A stretch of DNA of 64,000 nt from Lysobacter panacisoli (GCF_009765165.1 NZ_VLNU01000001.1:1178001-1242000); one strand, 5' to 3'; counted from the first letter of the stretch, positions 27,505 through 38,750 are shown. Notes: generated from the sequence alone by a model not told the origin. Program-made: numbers and translations.

Positions 27505-29217
27505 TCAGTGCTGGCTGCGCGGCGAACGCGAGATCAGCGACTTCAGGCCGCGGCCGATGCGATGCAGCAGGCCGAGCTTGTCGCCATCGGCCTTGGCCGG
27601 CTTCTGGGCGTGCACCTGGGTCGGGTTGCGCGGCGTGGACGCGGCGGACGCGGCCTCGGGCGCACCTTCGATGCGGCGACCGCCACGACGGCGACGGCGC
27701 TTGCGTGGCGCGCGATCGGTATCGGTCTCCAGGCCCGCGATCGGCGCAGGCGCAGGCGTCGGTGCAGTGGCGACGGCATCGGCCGCCTGCGGCTGCGGGC
27801 GCGGCTTGCGTTCGCCGCGCGGCGCGCCATCGCGACCGCCTTCGCTGCGACGACCGTCGCGACGCTCGCCACGACCTTCGCCGCGACCACCACCGGAACG
27901 ACCACCACTGCTGCGACCGCGACCACCGCCGCGACGCTCCTCGTCGGCGGCGCGCTGCTCGCGCGCTTCCTTGAAGATCGCGCCGATGCTCTCCTGCTCA
28001 CCCTCGGCACCTTCCGGCACTTCGCGCGGCGCGCGCGGCAGCGCGACCAGCAGATCGGCTTCGACCGTCGCCACCGGCAGCTTCTGCTCGATGTAGGACT
28101 CGATGTCCGGCAGCGACATCGCATAGCGCTCGCAGGCGAAGCTGATCGCGTCGCCCTCGGCTCCGAGGCGCGCGGTGCGGCCGATGCGGTGGACGTAATC
28201 CTCCGCGTCGAACGGCAGGTCGTAGTTGTAGACGTGGCTAACGCCGTCGATGTGCAGGCCGCGCGCGGCCACGTCGGTGGCGACGAGGATCTCGAGCTGG
28301 CCCTTCTGGAACTTGTTCAGCAGCGTCTCGCGCTTCTTCTGCGGCACGTCGCCGGAGAGCACGCCGACGCGGTAGCCGCCCTTCTCCAGCGCGCGCGCGA
28401 CGCGCTCGACGAAGGCCTTGGTGTTGACGAACACCATCGTGCGCGCGCCCTCGCTGCGCGAGAGCAGGCCCAGCAGCAGCGGGATCTTCTCGTCGTCGGC
28501 CGGGAAGTAGACCTTCTGGCGGACCTTGGCGGCGGTGATGAACTCGGTCTCGACGACCACCTTTTCCGGCTCGTTCATGTGCTCATAGGCCAGCTCCAGC
28601 ACGCGGTGGCTGAGCGTGGCCGAGAACAGCAGGGTCTGCCGCTCGGTGCGGATCGGCATGCGCCGAAGCAGGAAACGGATGTCCTTGATGAAGCCCAGGT
28701 CGAACATGCGGTCGGCTTCGTCGAGCACGCAGATCTCGCAGGCGTGCAGCGACACGACCTTGTGCTGCTTGACGTAGTCGATCAGGCGGCCGGGCGTGGC
28801 GATGATGACGTCCGCACCCTTCTGCAGCAGCTCGCGCTGTTTGTCGTAGTCGACGCCGCCGTAGACCAGCGCGAACTTCAGGCCCAGGTCGGAGCCGAAC
28901 TTCACCGCGTCCTTGTGGATCTGGATCGCGAGTTCGCGGGTCGGCGCCAGGATCAGCGCGCGCGGGTCTTCCGGTTTGCGCTCGGCGAGCGCCGGGCGCG
29001 TGAGGAGGCGGTTCATCACCGCGACCAGGAACGCCAGCGTCTTGCCGGTGCCGGTCTGCGCCTGGCCCGCGACATCGCGGCCCTGCAATGCGATCGGCAG
29101 CGTCAGCGCCTGGATTGGCGTGCAGCGCGTGAATCCGGCGGCTTCGAGGCCCGCCAACAGGCTCGGATGCAGGTCGAAGGAAGAAAAGGAAACGTCGGTT
29201 AGGGGCTTGTCGCTCAT
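27505..29217 (-). CDS. rhlB: ATP-dependent RNA helicase RhlB (DEAD box)
   Basis: 570 residues from ATG 29217. The Q motif region ([14 protein letters not shown]), Walker A AQTGTGKT (53-60), DEAD (166-169), SAT and [10 protein letters not shown] are all present. After the two RecA-like domains (to about 380) a long tail rich in Arg and Gly (about 430-540) replaces the short E. coli tail and probably binds RNA. RhlB assists RNase E in mRNA decay. Its place, divergent from trxA and rho, is conserved in xanthomonads. Confidence 0.93.
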   Translation of the reverse strand: MSDKPLTDVSFSSFDLHPSLLAGLEAAGFTRCTPIQALTLPIALQGRDVAGQAQTGTGKTLAFLVAVMNRLLTRPALAERKPEDPRALILAPTRELAIQIHKDAVKFGSDLGLKFALVYGGVDYDKQRELLQKGADVIIATPGRLIDYVKQHKVVSLHACEICVLDEADRMFDLGFIKDIRFLLRRMPIRTERQTLLFSATLSHRVLELAYEHMNEPEKVVVETEFITAAKVRQKVYFPADDEKIPLLLGLLSRSEGARTMVFVNTKAFVERVARALEKGGYRVGVLSGDVPQKKRETLLNKFQKGQLEILVATDVAARGLHIDGVSHVYNYDLPFDAEDYVHRIGRTARLGAEGDAISFACERYAMSLPDIESYIEQKLPVATVEADLLVALPRAPREVPEGAEGEQESIGAIFKEAREQRAADEERRGGGRGRSSGGRSGGGRGEGRGERRDGRRSEGGRDGAPRGERKPRPQPQAADAVATAPTPAPAPIAGLETDTDRAPRKRRRRRGGRRIEGAPEAASAASTPRNPTQVHAQKPAKADGDKLGLLHRIGRGLKSLISRSPRSQH

Positions 29218-29484
29218 CTGCTGGAGTCGTCCGCGCGCGCCGTACAGTTGCGGCATGCAATGTTGCGTTGGCGCGCTTGCGTGGGTGGCGTCCGCCATCG
29301 CAGACTGCCGGGGCCGGTCCGGTCGTTCGCCGGCCCGGTCAGGGTGTCGGGCGGACTTGAAGTCGCCCCGAAACGCCCCAGTTTACCGTAACGCCCGATC
29401 CGGCAACGCCGGGGCCGGGCCAGAACCCCGTCGGGCGGGGGCGGCCTCCGCCCGGCCCGCGATCCAAATCCGCAGGAGATCCCC

Positions 29485-29811
29485 GTGAGCGAGAAAATTT
29501 TGCACGTCGGCGATGCCGATTTCGACGCCTCCGTGCTGCAGTCGTCCGAACCCGTGCTGGTCGATTTCTGGGCCGAATGGTGTGGCCCGTGCAAGATGAT
29601 CGCCCCGGCCCTGGACGAGCTCGCCAAGGAATTCGAGGGCAAGGCCAAGATCGCCAAGGTCAACGTCGACCATAACCGGGCGACGGCCATGAAGTACCAC
29701 GTGCGCTCGATCCCGATGCTGCTGCTGTTCAAGGACGGCCAGGTCCAGGCCACCCAGATCGGCGCCGTCGGCAAGGCGCAGATCAGCCAGATGATCGCCA
29801 AGGCGCTCTGA
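29485..29811 (+). CDS. trxA: thioredoxin
   Basis: 108 residues from a GTG start with AGGAG seven bases upstream. The active site WCGPC is at 32-36 and the cis-Pro loop SIPMLLLF is intact. It reduces disulphides in ribonucleotide reductase, methionine sulphoxide reductases and other proteins. It lies between rhlB (divergent) and rho (same strand, 269 bases downstream), the order found in many gammaproteobacteria. The GC-rich segment after it holds several potential stems but no T-run terminator. Confidence 0.96.
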   Translation: MSEKILHVGDADFDASVLQSSEPVLVDFWAEWCGPCKMIAPALDELAKEFEGKAKIAKVNVDHNRATAMKYHVRSIPMLLLFKDGQVQATQIGAVGKAQISQMIAKAL

Positions 29812-30080
29812 CGCCTCCGGATCCGGCGCCTCGCCGGTCCATCGGCCGCGCCCGCCCTGCGGGCGCCGGCCCCGCGGGGCCGCCCCGGCCACGTGAACGC
29901 CCCATGTCCGGCCGCTTGCCGGCGCGCAAAGGCAGTGCTAGTTTCATCCCACCCGGCTTCCTTGACCGTCTGCGACATGCCGTCGAAAGACCCGTCCTGG
30001 GCCGCACCCCCTCTTGAAACCCGTCCCTGACGTTCCGCTCGCCGCATGCGAGCGCTCGCCGCTTAGCGAGGATTCCCTGC

Positions 30081-31748
30081 TTGTCCGATAACACCCCAGA
30101 CGCTGGCGACACCGCCGAGAAGCGCGTGCGCAAGCCGCGCGTCAGCAAGGCCGCCGACAACGCGCCGGCCGCCGTCGCCACCGACAACGCGCCCCGCGCC
30201 GAGGCCACTGCGCCCGCGCCCGCGCCGGCCCCGGCCGGCGAACCGGCCGCTTCCGAACCCCGCGCCGACGGCGCCTCCGCCCAGGGTGGCGAGGGTGGCG
30301 GCCAGGCGTCGCGCGAGAACCGCGACAATCCCGATGGCCGCGGCAACCGACGCGACCGTTTCCGCAACCGCCGCGACCGTCAGCGCGAGCGCTACCGCGA
30401 CCAGAGCGGCGGCATGCAGGACGACGGCGGTAACGGCGAGCAGTTCATCGCCCGCCCGCACCCGCAGGTGCCGGAAGGCTTCCCGCTGTACTCGCTGGGC
30501 GACCTCAAGCGCATGCCCACGCCGAAGCTGCTCGACGTCGCCGACCAGCTGCAGATCCAGGAAGGCGTCGCCCGCGCCCGCAAGCAGGACGTCATCTTCG
30601 CGGTCCTGAAGGTGCTGACCCGCCACGGCGAAGGCGTGGCCGCCGACGGCGTGCTGGAGATCCTGCCGGACGGCTTCGGCTTCCTGCGCGCCGCCGAGGC
30701 CAGCTACCTGGCCGGCCCGGACGACGTCTACATCTCGCCCAGCCAGATCCGCCGCTTCAACCTGCGTACCGGCGACCACCTGTCCGGCCGCATCCGCTGG
30801 CCGAAGGACGGTGAGCGCTACTTCGCCCTGGCCGTGGTCGACACGATCAACGGCGAGCCGCTGGAAGCGAGCAAGAACAAGGTCCTGTTCGAGAACCTCA
30901 CCCCGCTGTTCCCGCGCCGCAAGTTCCGCCTGGAACGCGGCGACGGCTCGACCGAAGACATCACGGGCCGCATCCTCGACCTGATGGCGCCGCAGGGCAA
31001 AGGCCAGCGCGCGCTGATCGTCTCGCCGCCGAAGGCCGGCAAGACGATGATGATGCAGCAGGTGGCCACGGCCATCACGTCCAACCATCCGGACGTGCAC
31101 CTGATCGTGCTGCTGGTCGACGAACGACCGGAAGAAGTGACCGAAATGCAGCGCACCGTGCGCGGCGAAGTGGTCTCCTCCACCTTCGACGAGCCCGCCG
31201 GCCGCCACGTGCAGGTCGCCGAAATGGTGATCGAGCGCGCCAAGCGCCTGGTCGAGCACAAGAAGGACGTCGTCATCCTGCTCGACTCCATCACCCGCCT
31301 GGCCCGCGCGTACAACAACGTCGTGCCGTCGTCGGGCAAGGTCCTGACCGGTGGTGTCGACGCCAACGCCCTGCATCGTCCGAAGCGTTTCTTCGGTGCC
31401 GCGCGCAACGTCGAGGAAGGCGGTTCGCTGACCATCATCGCCACCGCGCTGATCGACACCGGCAGCAAGATGGACGAGGTGATCTACGAAGAGTTCAAGG
31501 GCACCGGCAACTCGGAAGTGCACCTGGACCGCCGCATCGCCGAGAAGCGCGTCTACCCGGCCATCAACATCAACCGCTCGGGTACGCGTCGCGAAGACCT
31601 GCTGATCGAGCCGGAACTGCTGCAGAAGATCTGGATCCTGCGCAAGCTGCTGCACGGCATGGACGAGATCGGCGCGATGGAGTTCCTGCTGGACAAGATG
31701 AAGACGACCAAGTCCAACGACGAGTTCTTCAGCTCGATGAAGCGCTGA
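30081..31748 (+). CDS. rho: transcription termination factor Rho
   Basis: 555 residues from a TTG start; GAGG precedes it by about ten bases, and the following residues MSDNTPD fit xanthomonad Rho. The core begins near residue 133 and is standard: N-terminal RNA-binding domain with GFGFLR (199-204), Walker A PPKAGKT (316-322), Q-loop and R-loop, ending EFFSSMKR. The first 130 residues are an added low-complexity region, Ala/Pro-rich and then Arg/Asn/Asp-rich (80-108). Rho is the hexameric RNA helicase that ends untranslated transcripts. Confidence 0.97.
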   Translation: MSDNTPDAGDTAEKRVRKPRVSKAADNAPAAVATDNAPRAEATAPAPAPAPAGEPAASEPRADGASAQGGEGGGQASRENRDNPDGRGNRRDRFRNRRDRQRERYRDQSGGMQDDGGNGEQFIARPHPQVPEGFPLYSLGDLKRMPTPKLLDVADQLQIQEGVARARKQDVIFAVLKVLTRHGEGVAADGVLEILPDGFGFLRAAEASYLAGPDDVYISPSQIRRFNLRTGDHLSGRIRWPKDGERYFALAVVDTINGEPLEASKNKVLFENLTPLFPRRKFRLERGDGSTEDITGRILDLMAPQGKGQRALIVSPPKAGKTMMMQQVATAITSNHPDVHLIVLLVDERPEEVTEMQRTVRGEVVSSTFDEPAGRHVQVAEMVIERAKRLVEHKKDVVILLDSITRLARAYNNVVPSSGKVLTGGVDANALHRPKRFFGAARNVEEGGSLTIIATALIDTGSKMDEVIYEEFKGTGNSEVHLDRRIAEKRVYPAININRSGTRREDLLIEPELLQKIWILRKLLHGMDEIGAMEFLLDKMKTTKSNDEFFSSMKR

Positions 31749-31774
31749 GTTTCGTTCGACTGGCAGCAACGAAA

Positions 31775-31804
31775 AACGCCCCGCACTGCGGGGCGTTCTT
31801 TTTG
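31775..31804 (+). terminator. rho-independent terminator after rho
   Basis: A perfect 10-bp stem (AACGCCCCGC 31775-31784 with 31788-31797) with an ACT loop is followed by CTTTTT. A-rich sequence on its left also gives a T run on the minus strand, so it can serve the convergent amidase gene. Confidence 0.9.
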
Positions 31805-31822
31805 GGGCATGAAGATGCCCGC

Positions 31823-33338
31823 TCAGCGAGGGGAACAGGTCGTCGTGTGATCGACCGGTTTCGTGGCCACACCATCAGCATCGACAAGGGTCGTCCGCCA
31901 CTTGAAAGTGGCCGCTGGCGTGGTCGACTGTGCTGTGCAATAGAAGTTGGAGGTCAACGGCGAAGGCACCACCCTGGCGTAACTGGTGGACTTGTTACTG
32001 CACGTCCACCCACTAGGACAACTTACATTGGTCGTCTTAAGCGTTACGGGGAATCTTGGGTAGCCCGTGAAGTAGTACTTCACCGGGAAGTCCTGGTAAT
32101 ACTTTCCGGGAGAGGAAGGAATACTGCTGATTGCAAATGGCGTACAGCCCGTCCTCCCTTCGGAGTTGAGTCGATAGCCTTTTTCAACCCCGCGCATCGC
32201 GGCAGACCGGAAAGTAGCGTTCTGAAGTGCGGCCGCATCGGTCGGATTGGTGTGGAATCCGACCTCGACTATTACGGACGGCATTGTGGCAAGCCGATTT
32301 TCGCCGTAGTTGTCGTACTGCGGCGCCGTTTGCACTGGGAATGCTGTGTACGCTGGAAGCGATTGAATCTGCTCTCTCATGTAACAAAGAATGCTCGCAC
32401 CGAGCTGGGCATCCGCAATGCGCCCTTCTTGAATGAAAACTCGCGTCCCGCGCGCCAAAGGATCGCCAGCATTCGTATGGACGTGAATAAGGGTGCTAGC
32501 GCCGACATGATTCGCGAAGAGCGGCCTGCTGCGTATATCCTCATCCCGTTCTCGCAACCCGTCTGTCGATCCAGGCAACGAATGCCATATCTCTGGATTA
32601 CCTGGATATTGCCCCTGCAAGCTATAGCGAGCGAGCGCCCATCTTCCACCACGACTGCCCGCTCGGCGAATGAAGGACCCCGCTGGTCGACCTTGGGTTC
32701 GCCACAACGACACCGCTCCTCGACGCGAGGAATGCCCCAAGCTCCGTGACGAATGTCGGCGTAATGAAGTCCTCCGTGACCCCATTACTGGGATCACGCT
32801 GTGGACGCCAATCGTTGAACCCATGATGGAAGTACACGCCATGACCGGCCGAGACAGCCACCTTCCTAGGTTGCACCGACAGTACGCGGGCGCGATGACT
32901 CGCGGGCGGCAATACATCTGGGATGTAGTACTCGATCGGCCGTCCATCGAACCGATACCTGACGCCGTCGATGGAAATGATGTCCCTCAGGAGCTCCAAA
33001 GCAGCCGTACTCAGTTCGTGCTGAAGATCCTCGAAGGCCGCTCCGTTGAACTTTGGAACGTAGCTCTTGCTCAGATTGATGATCAACGCTCGACTATTTG
33101 TGTCCAGCGTGACGTTGACCGACGCGTACTTCGCTTGCCCTTCGATGCGCTCTTGGCGATCCACGATTTTCTGAAGCTCGACGCTGAGCATCCTCTCGAT
33201 CGCCACCCTGTTCTTAGCCGACAACGCCCTCGCCGGAACTTCGCTGGCCTTCACTTGGGGCAGAGCCGACATGCTGGCGGCGGCCAGCGCTACAGCAAGC
33301 ACGATTGATCTGGCCAATATGCCCTTGAATGCTTCCAT
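31823..33338 (-). pseudogene. secreted N-acetylmuramoyl-L-alanine amidase, broken by a 4-base frameshift
   Basis: The 5' part (33338 to 32622) encodes a signal peptide (to about residue 33, SRBS GGGAAGG), a domain of unknown family and the first Amidase_3 elements (VAVSAGHGV). The reading then stops at TAG just after KMGARS. The other frame continues with YSLQGQYPGNPEIW, HVHTNAGD and VEVGFHTNPTDA, the remaining zinc and catalytic motifs, plus about 110 C-terminal residues of unknown fold. Removing one CGCT unit from the three at 32626-32637 restores a single 503-residue protein. Amidase_3 enzymes cut the bond between muramic acid and L-alanine in peptidoglycan. The gene is visibly lower in GC than its neighbours. 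The frameshift may be real, phase-variable or an assembly error. Confidence 0.8.
32626..32637. repeat. tetranucleotide repeat (AGCG)3 at the amidase frameshift
   Basis: Three tandem AGCG units (CGCT on the coding strand) lie exactly where the amidase reading frame breaks. Two units would keep the frame. Replication slippage at such a repeat is the simplest explanation of the shift. Confidence 0.8.
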
Positions 33339-33462
33339 TCTTGCCTTCCCGTGCAGTAGGTGAGTGGTCTTTGCATACGGCCGTGGCGTGCAACTAATGA
33401 AGTCCGTGCACGGCAATGCCGCCTGCCGGACAACGCTGCCTTGGACCCCATCAAGGAGCCAT

Positions 33463-33491
33463 AAGACAATTCCCCAATCGGCGCGCATAAT
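33463..33491 (+). promoter_or_regulatory. probable kefC promoter
   Basis: AAGACA (33463-33468) and CATAAT (33486-33491) with a 17-base spacer resemble a sigma-70 promoter. Transcription near 33498 would leave a leader of about 12 bases holding the GGAGG Shine-Dalgarno (33500-33504). Confidence 0.45.
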
Positions 33492-33509
33492 TTCTACACG
33501 GAGGTTTGA

Positions 33510-35336
33510 ATGCACGGCGGCGGTCTCGAACTGGCACTCGTTTTCCTGCTGGCCGCGGTGATCGCGGTGCCGGTGTTCAAGCGCTTTGGTCTCGGCGCGG
33601 TGTTGGGCTATCTCGTCGCGGGCGTGATCCTCGGACCGTACGGCCTGCGTTTCGTCACCAATGCCGACAAGGTGCTCGCCGCGGCCGAGATCGGCGTGGT
33701 GATGCTGCTGTTCGTCATCGGCCTGGAACTGTCGCCGGCGCGACTGCGCGTGATGCGCAAGCCGATTTTCGGCGCGGGCGGTGCGCAGGTGGTGTTGAGC
33801 ACGCTCGTGCTGGGCGGCGCGGCGATGCTCGCGGGCATGACCTGGGAAGCGGCGCTGGCGGTCGGCATGGGTCTGGCGTTCTCGTCGACCGCGGTGTGCC
33901 TGCAGCTGTTGTCCGAGCGCAAGGCGATGACCAGCGACCACGGCCGCCTCGGCTTCGCGATCCTGCTGTTCCAGGACCTCGCGGCGATCCCGTTGCTCGC
34001 CGCCATTCCCCTGCTCGGTCGCGGCGCAGCGGTCGATACGGAACTTAGCTGGCAGGAAGTCGTCAAGGCGCTCGGCGCGATCGCGATCGTGGTCGTCGGC
34101 GGACGCGTCGTGCTGCGCCACATGTTCCGCGTGGTCGCGCGCGCGCAGATGCCGGAAGTGTTCACCGGCGCAGCGCTGCTGGTGGTGCTGGGCACCGCGT
34201 GGATCATGCAGGGCGCGGGGCTCTCGGCGGGCCTGGGCGCGTTCCTTGCCGGCGTACTGCTGGCCGATTCCGAATACCGGCACGAACTCGAATCGCAGAT
34301 CGATCCATTCAAGGGCCTGCTGCTCGGCCTGTTCTTCATGGCCGTTGGCATGAGCATCGACCTGCAGCGCGTGCTCTCGGAGCCGTTGCTGATCGTCGGC
34401 CTCGTGCTCGCACTGGTGGTGGTGAAGTTCATCATCCTTTATGGCGTCGGCCGCGGTCCCGGCGGACTCGGCTCGCGCGAATCCCTGCGGCTCGGCGCGG
34501 TGCTCGCGCTCGGCGGCGAGTTCGCCTTCGTGATCTTCCACGAAGCGGTGAAGTCGGGGCTGATCGACGACCCCACGCGCGACCGCCTCGTCGCCGCGGT
34601 CGGCATGTCGATGGCGATCACGCCGTTGCTGGTGATCGCCGTCGCACGCATGCTGGCGAAGACGCGCGAAGAGGAAACGCGTCCGTTCGACACCATTCCC
34701 GATCATCAGCCCAAGGTGCTGATCGCCGGCTTCGGCCGCTTCGGCCAGATCGTCGCGCGACTGCTGGTCGCGCAGAAGACGCCCTTCATCGGCATCGAGC
34801 ACAGCGCCGACCAGGTGGATTTCGTGCGCCGTTTCGGCAACCCCGTGTACTACGGCGATCCCGCGCGGCCCGACCTGCTGCGCTCGGCCGGCGCGGCCGG
34901 CGTGCGCGTGTTCGTGGTCGCGATCGACGGCGTCGAGGAAAGCCTGCACACCGTGCGCACCATCCGCCGCCTGTATCCGGACGCGACGGTGTTCGCGCGC
35001 GCACGCGATCGCCGGCATGCATGGGAGCTGATGGACCTCGGTGCGCGCGCGGTGCGCGAGACCTTCTACAGCAGCCTGAGGATGGGCGAGAAGGTGCTGG
35101 TGGAGCTGGGCATTCCGGAAGACGTCGCGCGCAACCACGCCGAAACGTTCCGCGACCACGACCAGCGCCTGCTGCGCGCGCAGTACCTGATCCGCGACGA
35201 CGAGGATGCGCTGCTGCAATCCACACAGGATGCGCGGCGCGAACTGGAAGAACTGTTCAACGCCGACTTCGGCACGGGCGTTCTCGGCGAGATCGCCGAT
35301 GCGGCGCGCAAGGAAGCGGTCGACGAAGAGGAATGA
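33510..35336 (+). CDS. monovalent cation:proton antiporter (CPA2, KefC-like)
   Basis: 608 residues. The first 385 form about twelve membrane helices of the Na+/H+ exchanger domain, with VIGLELSPARL and LLFQDLAAIP typical of KefB/KefC. A cytosolic RCK_N (TrkA-N) domain follows from about 403, with the nucleotide-binding motif AGFGRFGQ. The acidic C-terminus (from about 545) is probably helical. KefC-type systems release K+ in exchange for H+ when glutathione adducts of electrophiles bind the RCK domain. A KefF/KefG-like ancillary protein gene is not adjacent, so glutathione gating is uncertain. GGAGG lies six bases before the ATG. Confidence 0.88.
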   Translation: MHGGGLELALVFLLAAVIAVPVFKRFGLGAVLGYLVAGVILGPYGLRFVTNADKVLAAAEIGVVMLLFVIGLELSPARLRVMRKPIFGAGGAQVVLSTLVLGGAAMLAGMTWEAALAVGMGLAFSSTAVCLQLLSERKAMTSDHGRLGFAILLFQDLAAIPLLAAIPLLGRGAAVDTELSWQEVVKALGAIAIVVVGGRVVLRHMFRVVARAQMPEVFTGAALLVVLGTAWIMQGAGLSAGLGAFLAGVLLADSEYRHELESQIDPFKGLLLGLFFMAVGMSIDLQRVLSEPLLIVGLVLALVVVKFIILYGVGRGPGGLGSRESLRLGAVLALGGEFAFVIFHEAVKSGLIDDPTRDRLVAAVGMSMAITPLLVIAVARMLAKTREEETRPFDTIPDHQPKVLIAGFGRFGQIVARLLVAQKTPFIGIEHSADQVDFVRRFGNPVYYGDPARPDLLRSAGAAGVRVFVVAIDGVEESLHTVRTIRRLYPDATVFARARDRRHAWELMDLGARAVRETFYSSLRMGEKVLVELGIPEDVARNHAETFRDHDQRLLRAQYLIRDDEDALLQSTQDARRELEELFNADFGTGVLGEIADAARKEAVDEEE

Positions 35337-35388
35337 CGCAGCGCCGGCCATCTGCCGGCACGCGATGCGTATTCACGGGTTGCGAAGG

Positions 35389-35411
35389 CACCGCGCCTGT
35401 CCGGCGCGGTG
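35389..35411. terminator. hairpin between convergent kefC-like and ankyrin genes
   Basis: A perfect 9-bp stem (CACCGCGCC 35389-35397 with 35403-35411) with a TGTCC loop. No T run on either side; it may mark 3' ends of both transcripts. Confidence 0.45.
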
Positions 35412-35417
35412 CGGTGC

Positions 35418-38400
35418 TCAGCGCGGATCGCGCAGGAAGCGCGCCATCGACACGTTCTGCCCCGGCGCCGGCGGCGCGAATTCCGCGGCGATGTCGATGA
35501 AACCACGCATGACCGCGATCTCGCGCGGCGTGCGGTTGAGCGAATCGCGCAGGTCCGGATCGGCGCCCGCGCGCAGCAGGAACTGCACCACGCGCAGCAG
35601 GCCGTGCAGCGCCGCCAGGTGCAGCGGGCCGAAGCCGCGCGGGTCCTTGGCGTCGAGCGAGGCTTCGTGGTCGATCAGCAACTGCAGGCCGGCGATCAGC
35701 ACGTCCTCGTCGGCCGCGCTGCCGGGTTCGGCGCGCGCGCCGAGCAGCAGCAACAGCGGCGTCGCGCCGGCCGCGGGCTGGTCGGCATCGACGCCGGCCA
35801 GCAGCAGCGTGTCGAACAAAGCAACCAGACGCGAACGTTCGCGCGCGTTGAAGCCGTACATCGCCGCGCAATGCAGCGCCTGGCGTCCCTGCGAGTCGCA
35901 GGCCTGCACATCGGCACCTGCGGCGAGCAGGCGCGCGGCGAGGTCGGTGAGACCGAGCGCGCAAGCCACCATCAACACCGTGAGATCGCCCGGCAGTCGC
36001 TGTTCCAGCGGCGCGCCCGCGGCGATCAGGCGATCGACGATTTCGGCGTGGCGCATGCTCACCGCCGCCGACAGCGCGGTCGCACCGGAATGCGCGGCAA
36101 GTTCGGGATCGGCGCCGCGCGCGAGCAGCAGGTCGACCACGGCGCGATGACCGCCACCGGCCGCGCGCAGCAGCGCCGTGCAGCCCTGTGCGTCGACGGC
36201 ATCGACCGGAAGGCCGAGGTCAAGCAGACGGCGCACCGCGTCCGCATCACCGACGATGGCAGCGGCCGGTACGTCCTGCGCGTGCAACGGACGCCGCGGC
36301 AGCGGCCAGCCGCGCCAGTCGAGCCAGTCGGCGAGATCGCGGCGACCCGATGCCAGCGCCACGCCGAGCGGGGTCTGGCCGTCCGCGGCGAGCAGGTCGG
36401 GCGCGGCGCCTTCCGCGACAAGACGCTTGAGCATGCCGTCGCGACCGAGCGCGGCGGCGAGATGGAGCGCGCTCATGCCGTGGCTGTCGCGTGCGTTGAG
36501 GTCGGAGCCGATCGCAAGCAGACGATCCATCACGCGCGTCCACGCCAGTCGCACCGACAGCGCCAGCGGCGGATCGCCCGCGGGCGAGCGTCCGAACGGA
36601 TCGGCGCCGCGTTCGAGCAGCTCCACCGCGAGCGATTCGAGGTTCTCCACGTCGCGACCGCTGGCGTGACACGCGGCGAGGAAGCGCGCCAGACCGCCGG
36701 CACCGGCCGGCGAGACGCCGTGGCGCAGCAGCGCGCGCACCGACGGCTCGGCTTCGGGACCGCGCGCGAGCAGCGCCTGCATCGGCGTATCGCCTTCGCT
36801 GTCGCGCACTTCCGGGTCGGCGCCCTGCGCGAGCAGCCATTGCACGCGCTCGGCGGAGGCAACGGCGTCCTCGTCGTGCAGAAGCGCCCCGCGTTCGCGC
36901 GCGCTCAGCAGCTGGGCGAGTCCGCCGAGTTGTTCGGCGCGTCCGTCGCGCAGACCATCGCGCAGCAGCACGGTGGGTGCACGGTCGGGCAGCGGCGCGT
37001 CGTCCTCGACGTCCCCGCTCAGCGCGGCCGGCAGCGGATATGCGCGATCGAGCGCGGCGACCAGCGACCAGCGACCGGCCTCGGCGGCGCGATCGATGGC
37101 GCGCTTGCCTTCGACGTCGCGCTGCTCGGCATCGACGCCCAGGTCGATCAGGCGCTGCACCAGTTCCGGCGACGGCGCTTCGGACATGCACGCCAGCACC
37201 AGCGCATTGCGACTGCGCGCATCGGCGCTCGTCGCTGCTTCCGCGCCGCGGCGCGGGAGGTGCTCGAGTAGACGCTCGATCACCTCGAGGCGACCACCGC
37301 GCGCGGCTTCGAGGAACGGCGTGCGTCCGTCTTCGTCGCGGATGCCCGCGTCGGCACCGGCCGACAGCAGCGTCGTCACGACTTCGAGATGTCCGGCGAA
37401 CGCAGCCTCATGCAGCGCGGTGCGACCGCGGCGATCGCGCGCATCGACCTTGGCCTTCTGCTTGAGCAGCAGGCCGACGCCGGCTGCATCGTCTTCCTCA
37501 CCACCGGCGGCGGCGAGCAGCGCCGGCTGGCCGCCCGCGGGCTCGGGGCGCGCGCCGCGTTCCAGCAGGAATTTCGCCAGCCGCCAGTTGCCGACCGCGC
37601 AGGCCACGCCGAGCGGCGACTGGCCGTCGCGATTGAGCGGATCGAGGTCGGCCGCGGCATCGCGCAGCAGCGCGGCCACGCCGGGGTCGGAACTGCGCGC
37701 GGCGTGGTGCAGCGGCGTGTTGCCTTCCGCGTCGGTCAGGCGCGGGTCGGCGCCGTTGGCGAGCAGGGTCATCACCGCGTCCGGCCGGCCGTGCCAGCTG
37801 TCGCGGGTGGCGGCCAGCAGCGGCGTCACGCCGGCGTGGCTGGCATTGAGGTCGATGCCGTGCGCGATCAGCGCACGCAGCAGGCGCAGGTCGGGCAACA
37901 CCGCGGCAAGTACGGCGAGATTGCGCTGGTCGCGGTCGTCCGCCGGCGGCGGTGCAGTCACGTCGGCGCCGAGTTCGATCAGCTCCATCGCGCGTTCGAC
38001 GCGGCCGGCACGCGCGGCGGCATAGAGCGCCGGGGCCATCGGCTCGCCTTCGGCGACGGCGATCGCGGGCTCTTCGTCCTCGTCGTCGTCCTCGTCGTCA
38101 TAGGCGAATCCGGGCAGCGGTTCGGCCGGTTCGGTCTGTTGCAGCAGCGCGTGCAGCGCGGGCGCGGCGAGCGCGAACAGCGCGGCGAGCGTCCAGCGCG
38201 CGCCGGTACCGAGCAGGCCCGGCCACGCCAGCAGCAGGACGACCAGCGCCGCGGCCAGCACGATCGCCGCCACGCCGAGTCCGCGCCACGCGCCGAGTTC
38301 GAGTTCACCGAGCGCGTGCCAGTGCTCGCGCAGCGGGCCGCCTTCGCGTTCCAGGCCCAGCCACAGCGGCCACACGCGCCACAGGCCGAGCAGGACCACG

Positions 38401-38750
38401 CCGACCACCGCGCTCAGGCCCAGGGCCGCGGCGAGCGAGCCGGTCCCAAGCAGCGACGACAGCGGCCATGCGACCACCGCGGCGAGCACGGCCGTGGCCG
38501 CGACCCAGGCCAGCAGCAGCGAACCGCCGTCGCGAAGGAGATCGCGGCGTGCGGGCAGGCCGCCGTCGCGCCAGGCGCGTACGCCGAGCGCGTTCAACGG
38601 TTGGGCTAGGACGGCAGCGACGGCCGCGACCGCACCGCCGAGACCGGCGAGCAGTCCGAGCACGACGCCGCCCGCAAGCAGCGCACCGGCGCGCATCGGC
38701 AAGGAAGCCGGCGCGCCCGGCCGGCGGGAGGACGTCGTCGGCTCAGGCAT
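35418..38750 (-). CDS. giant membrane-anchored ankyrin repeat protein
   Basis: 1110 residues. The N-terminal 215 residues contain about four or five hydrophobic helices (roughly 20-50, 75-100, 105-125, 155-175, 185-205). A very acidic stretch follows ([10 protein letters not shown], about 218-227). From about residue 240 to the end the protein is a chain of roughly twenty ankyrin repeats, with G-x-TPLxxA and LLxxGADP patterns throughout. Ankyrin arrays bind proteins; here the array should extend from the inner membrane, probably into the cytoplasm. The partner is unknown. The start overlaps the ycgL-like gene by eight bases. Confidence 0.85.
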   Translation of the reverse strand: MPEPTTSSRRPGAPASLPMRAGALLAGGVVLGLLAGLGGAVAAVAAVLAQPLNALGVRAWRDGGLPARRDLLRDGGSLLLAWVAATAVLAAVVAWPLSSLLGTGSLAAALGLSAVVGVVLLGLWRVWPLWLGLEREGGPLREHWHALGELELGAWRGLGVAAIVLAAALVVLLLAWPGLLGTGARWTLAALFALAAPALHALLQQTEPAEPLPGFAYDDEDDDEDEEPAIAVAEGEPMAPALYAAARAGRVERAMELIELGADVTAPPPADDRDQRNLAVLAAVLPDLRLLRALIAHGIDLNASHAGVTPLLAATRDSWHGRPDAVMTLLANGADPRLTDAEGNTPLHHAARSSDPGVAALLRDAAADLDPLNRDGQSPLGVACAVGNWRLAKFLLERGARPEPAGGQPALLAAAGGEEDDAAGVGLLLKQKAKVDARDRRGRTALHEAAFAGHLEVVTTLLSAGADAGIRDEDGRTPFLEAARGGRLEVIERLLEHLPRRGAEAATSADARSRNALVLACMSEAPSPELVQRLIDLGVDAEQRDVEGKRAIDRAAEAGRWSLVAALDRAYPLPAALSGDVEDDAPLPDRAPTVLLRDGLRDGRAEQLGGLAQLLSARERGALLHDEDAVASAERVQWLLAQGADPEVRDSEGDTPMQALLARGPEAEPSVRALLRHGVSPAGAGGLARFLAACHASGRDVENLESLAVELLERGADPFGRSPAGDPPLALSVRLAWTRVMDRLLAIGSDLNARDSHGMSALHLAAALGRDGMLKRLVAEGAAPDLLAADGQTPLGVALASGRRDLADWLDWRGWPLPRRPLHAQDVPAAAIVGDADAVRRLLDLGLPVDAVDAQGCTALLRAAGGGHRAVVDLLLARGADPELAAHSGATALSAAVSMRHAEIVDRLIAAGAPLEQRLPGDLTVLMVACALGLTDLAARLLAAGADVQACDSQGRQALHCAAMYGFNARERSRLVALFDTLLLAGVDADQPAAGATPLLLLLGARAEPGSAADEDVLIAGLQLLIDHEASLDAKDPRGFGPLHLAALHGLLRVVQFLLRAGADPDLRDSLNRTPREIAVMRGFIDIAAEFAPPAPGQNVSMARFLRDPR

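Noticed and set aside
27837-27960. CRISPR-like or tandem repeat array in rhlB
   Set aside because: The repeated pattern is coding Arg/Gly-rich sequence in the RhlB tail, without regular spacers.
29812-30080. Riboswitch or attenuator in the rho leader
   Set aside because: GC-rich stems occur, but there is no T-run terminator or recognisable aptamer; such stems are expected at this base composition.
31823-33338. Programmed ribosomal frameshift in the amidase
   Set aside because: No slippery heptamer of X-XXY-YYZ type at the junction, and the offset matches exactly one tetranucleotide unit, so slippage mutation is simpler.
32622-35351. Long minus-strand frame of about 900 codons across the kefC-like gene
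   Set aside because: Only its last part, after ATG 33338, is the amidase N-terminus. The rest is antisense to a clear KefC-type gene, with His/Arg/Gln-rich shadow composition.
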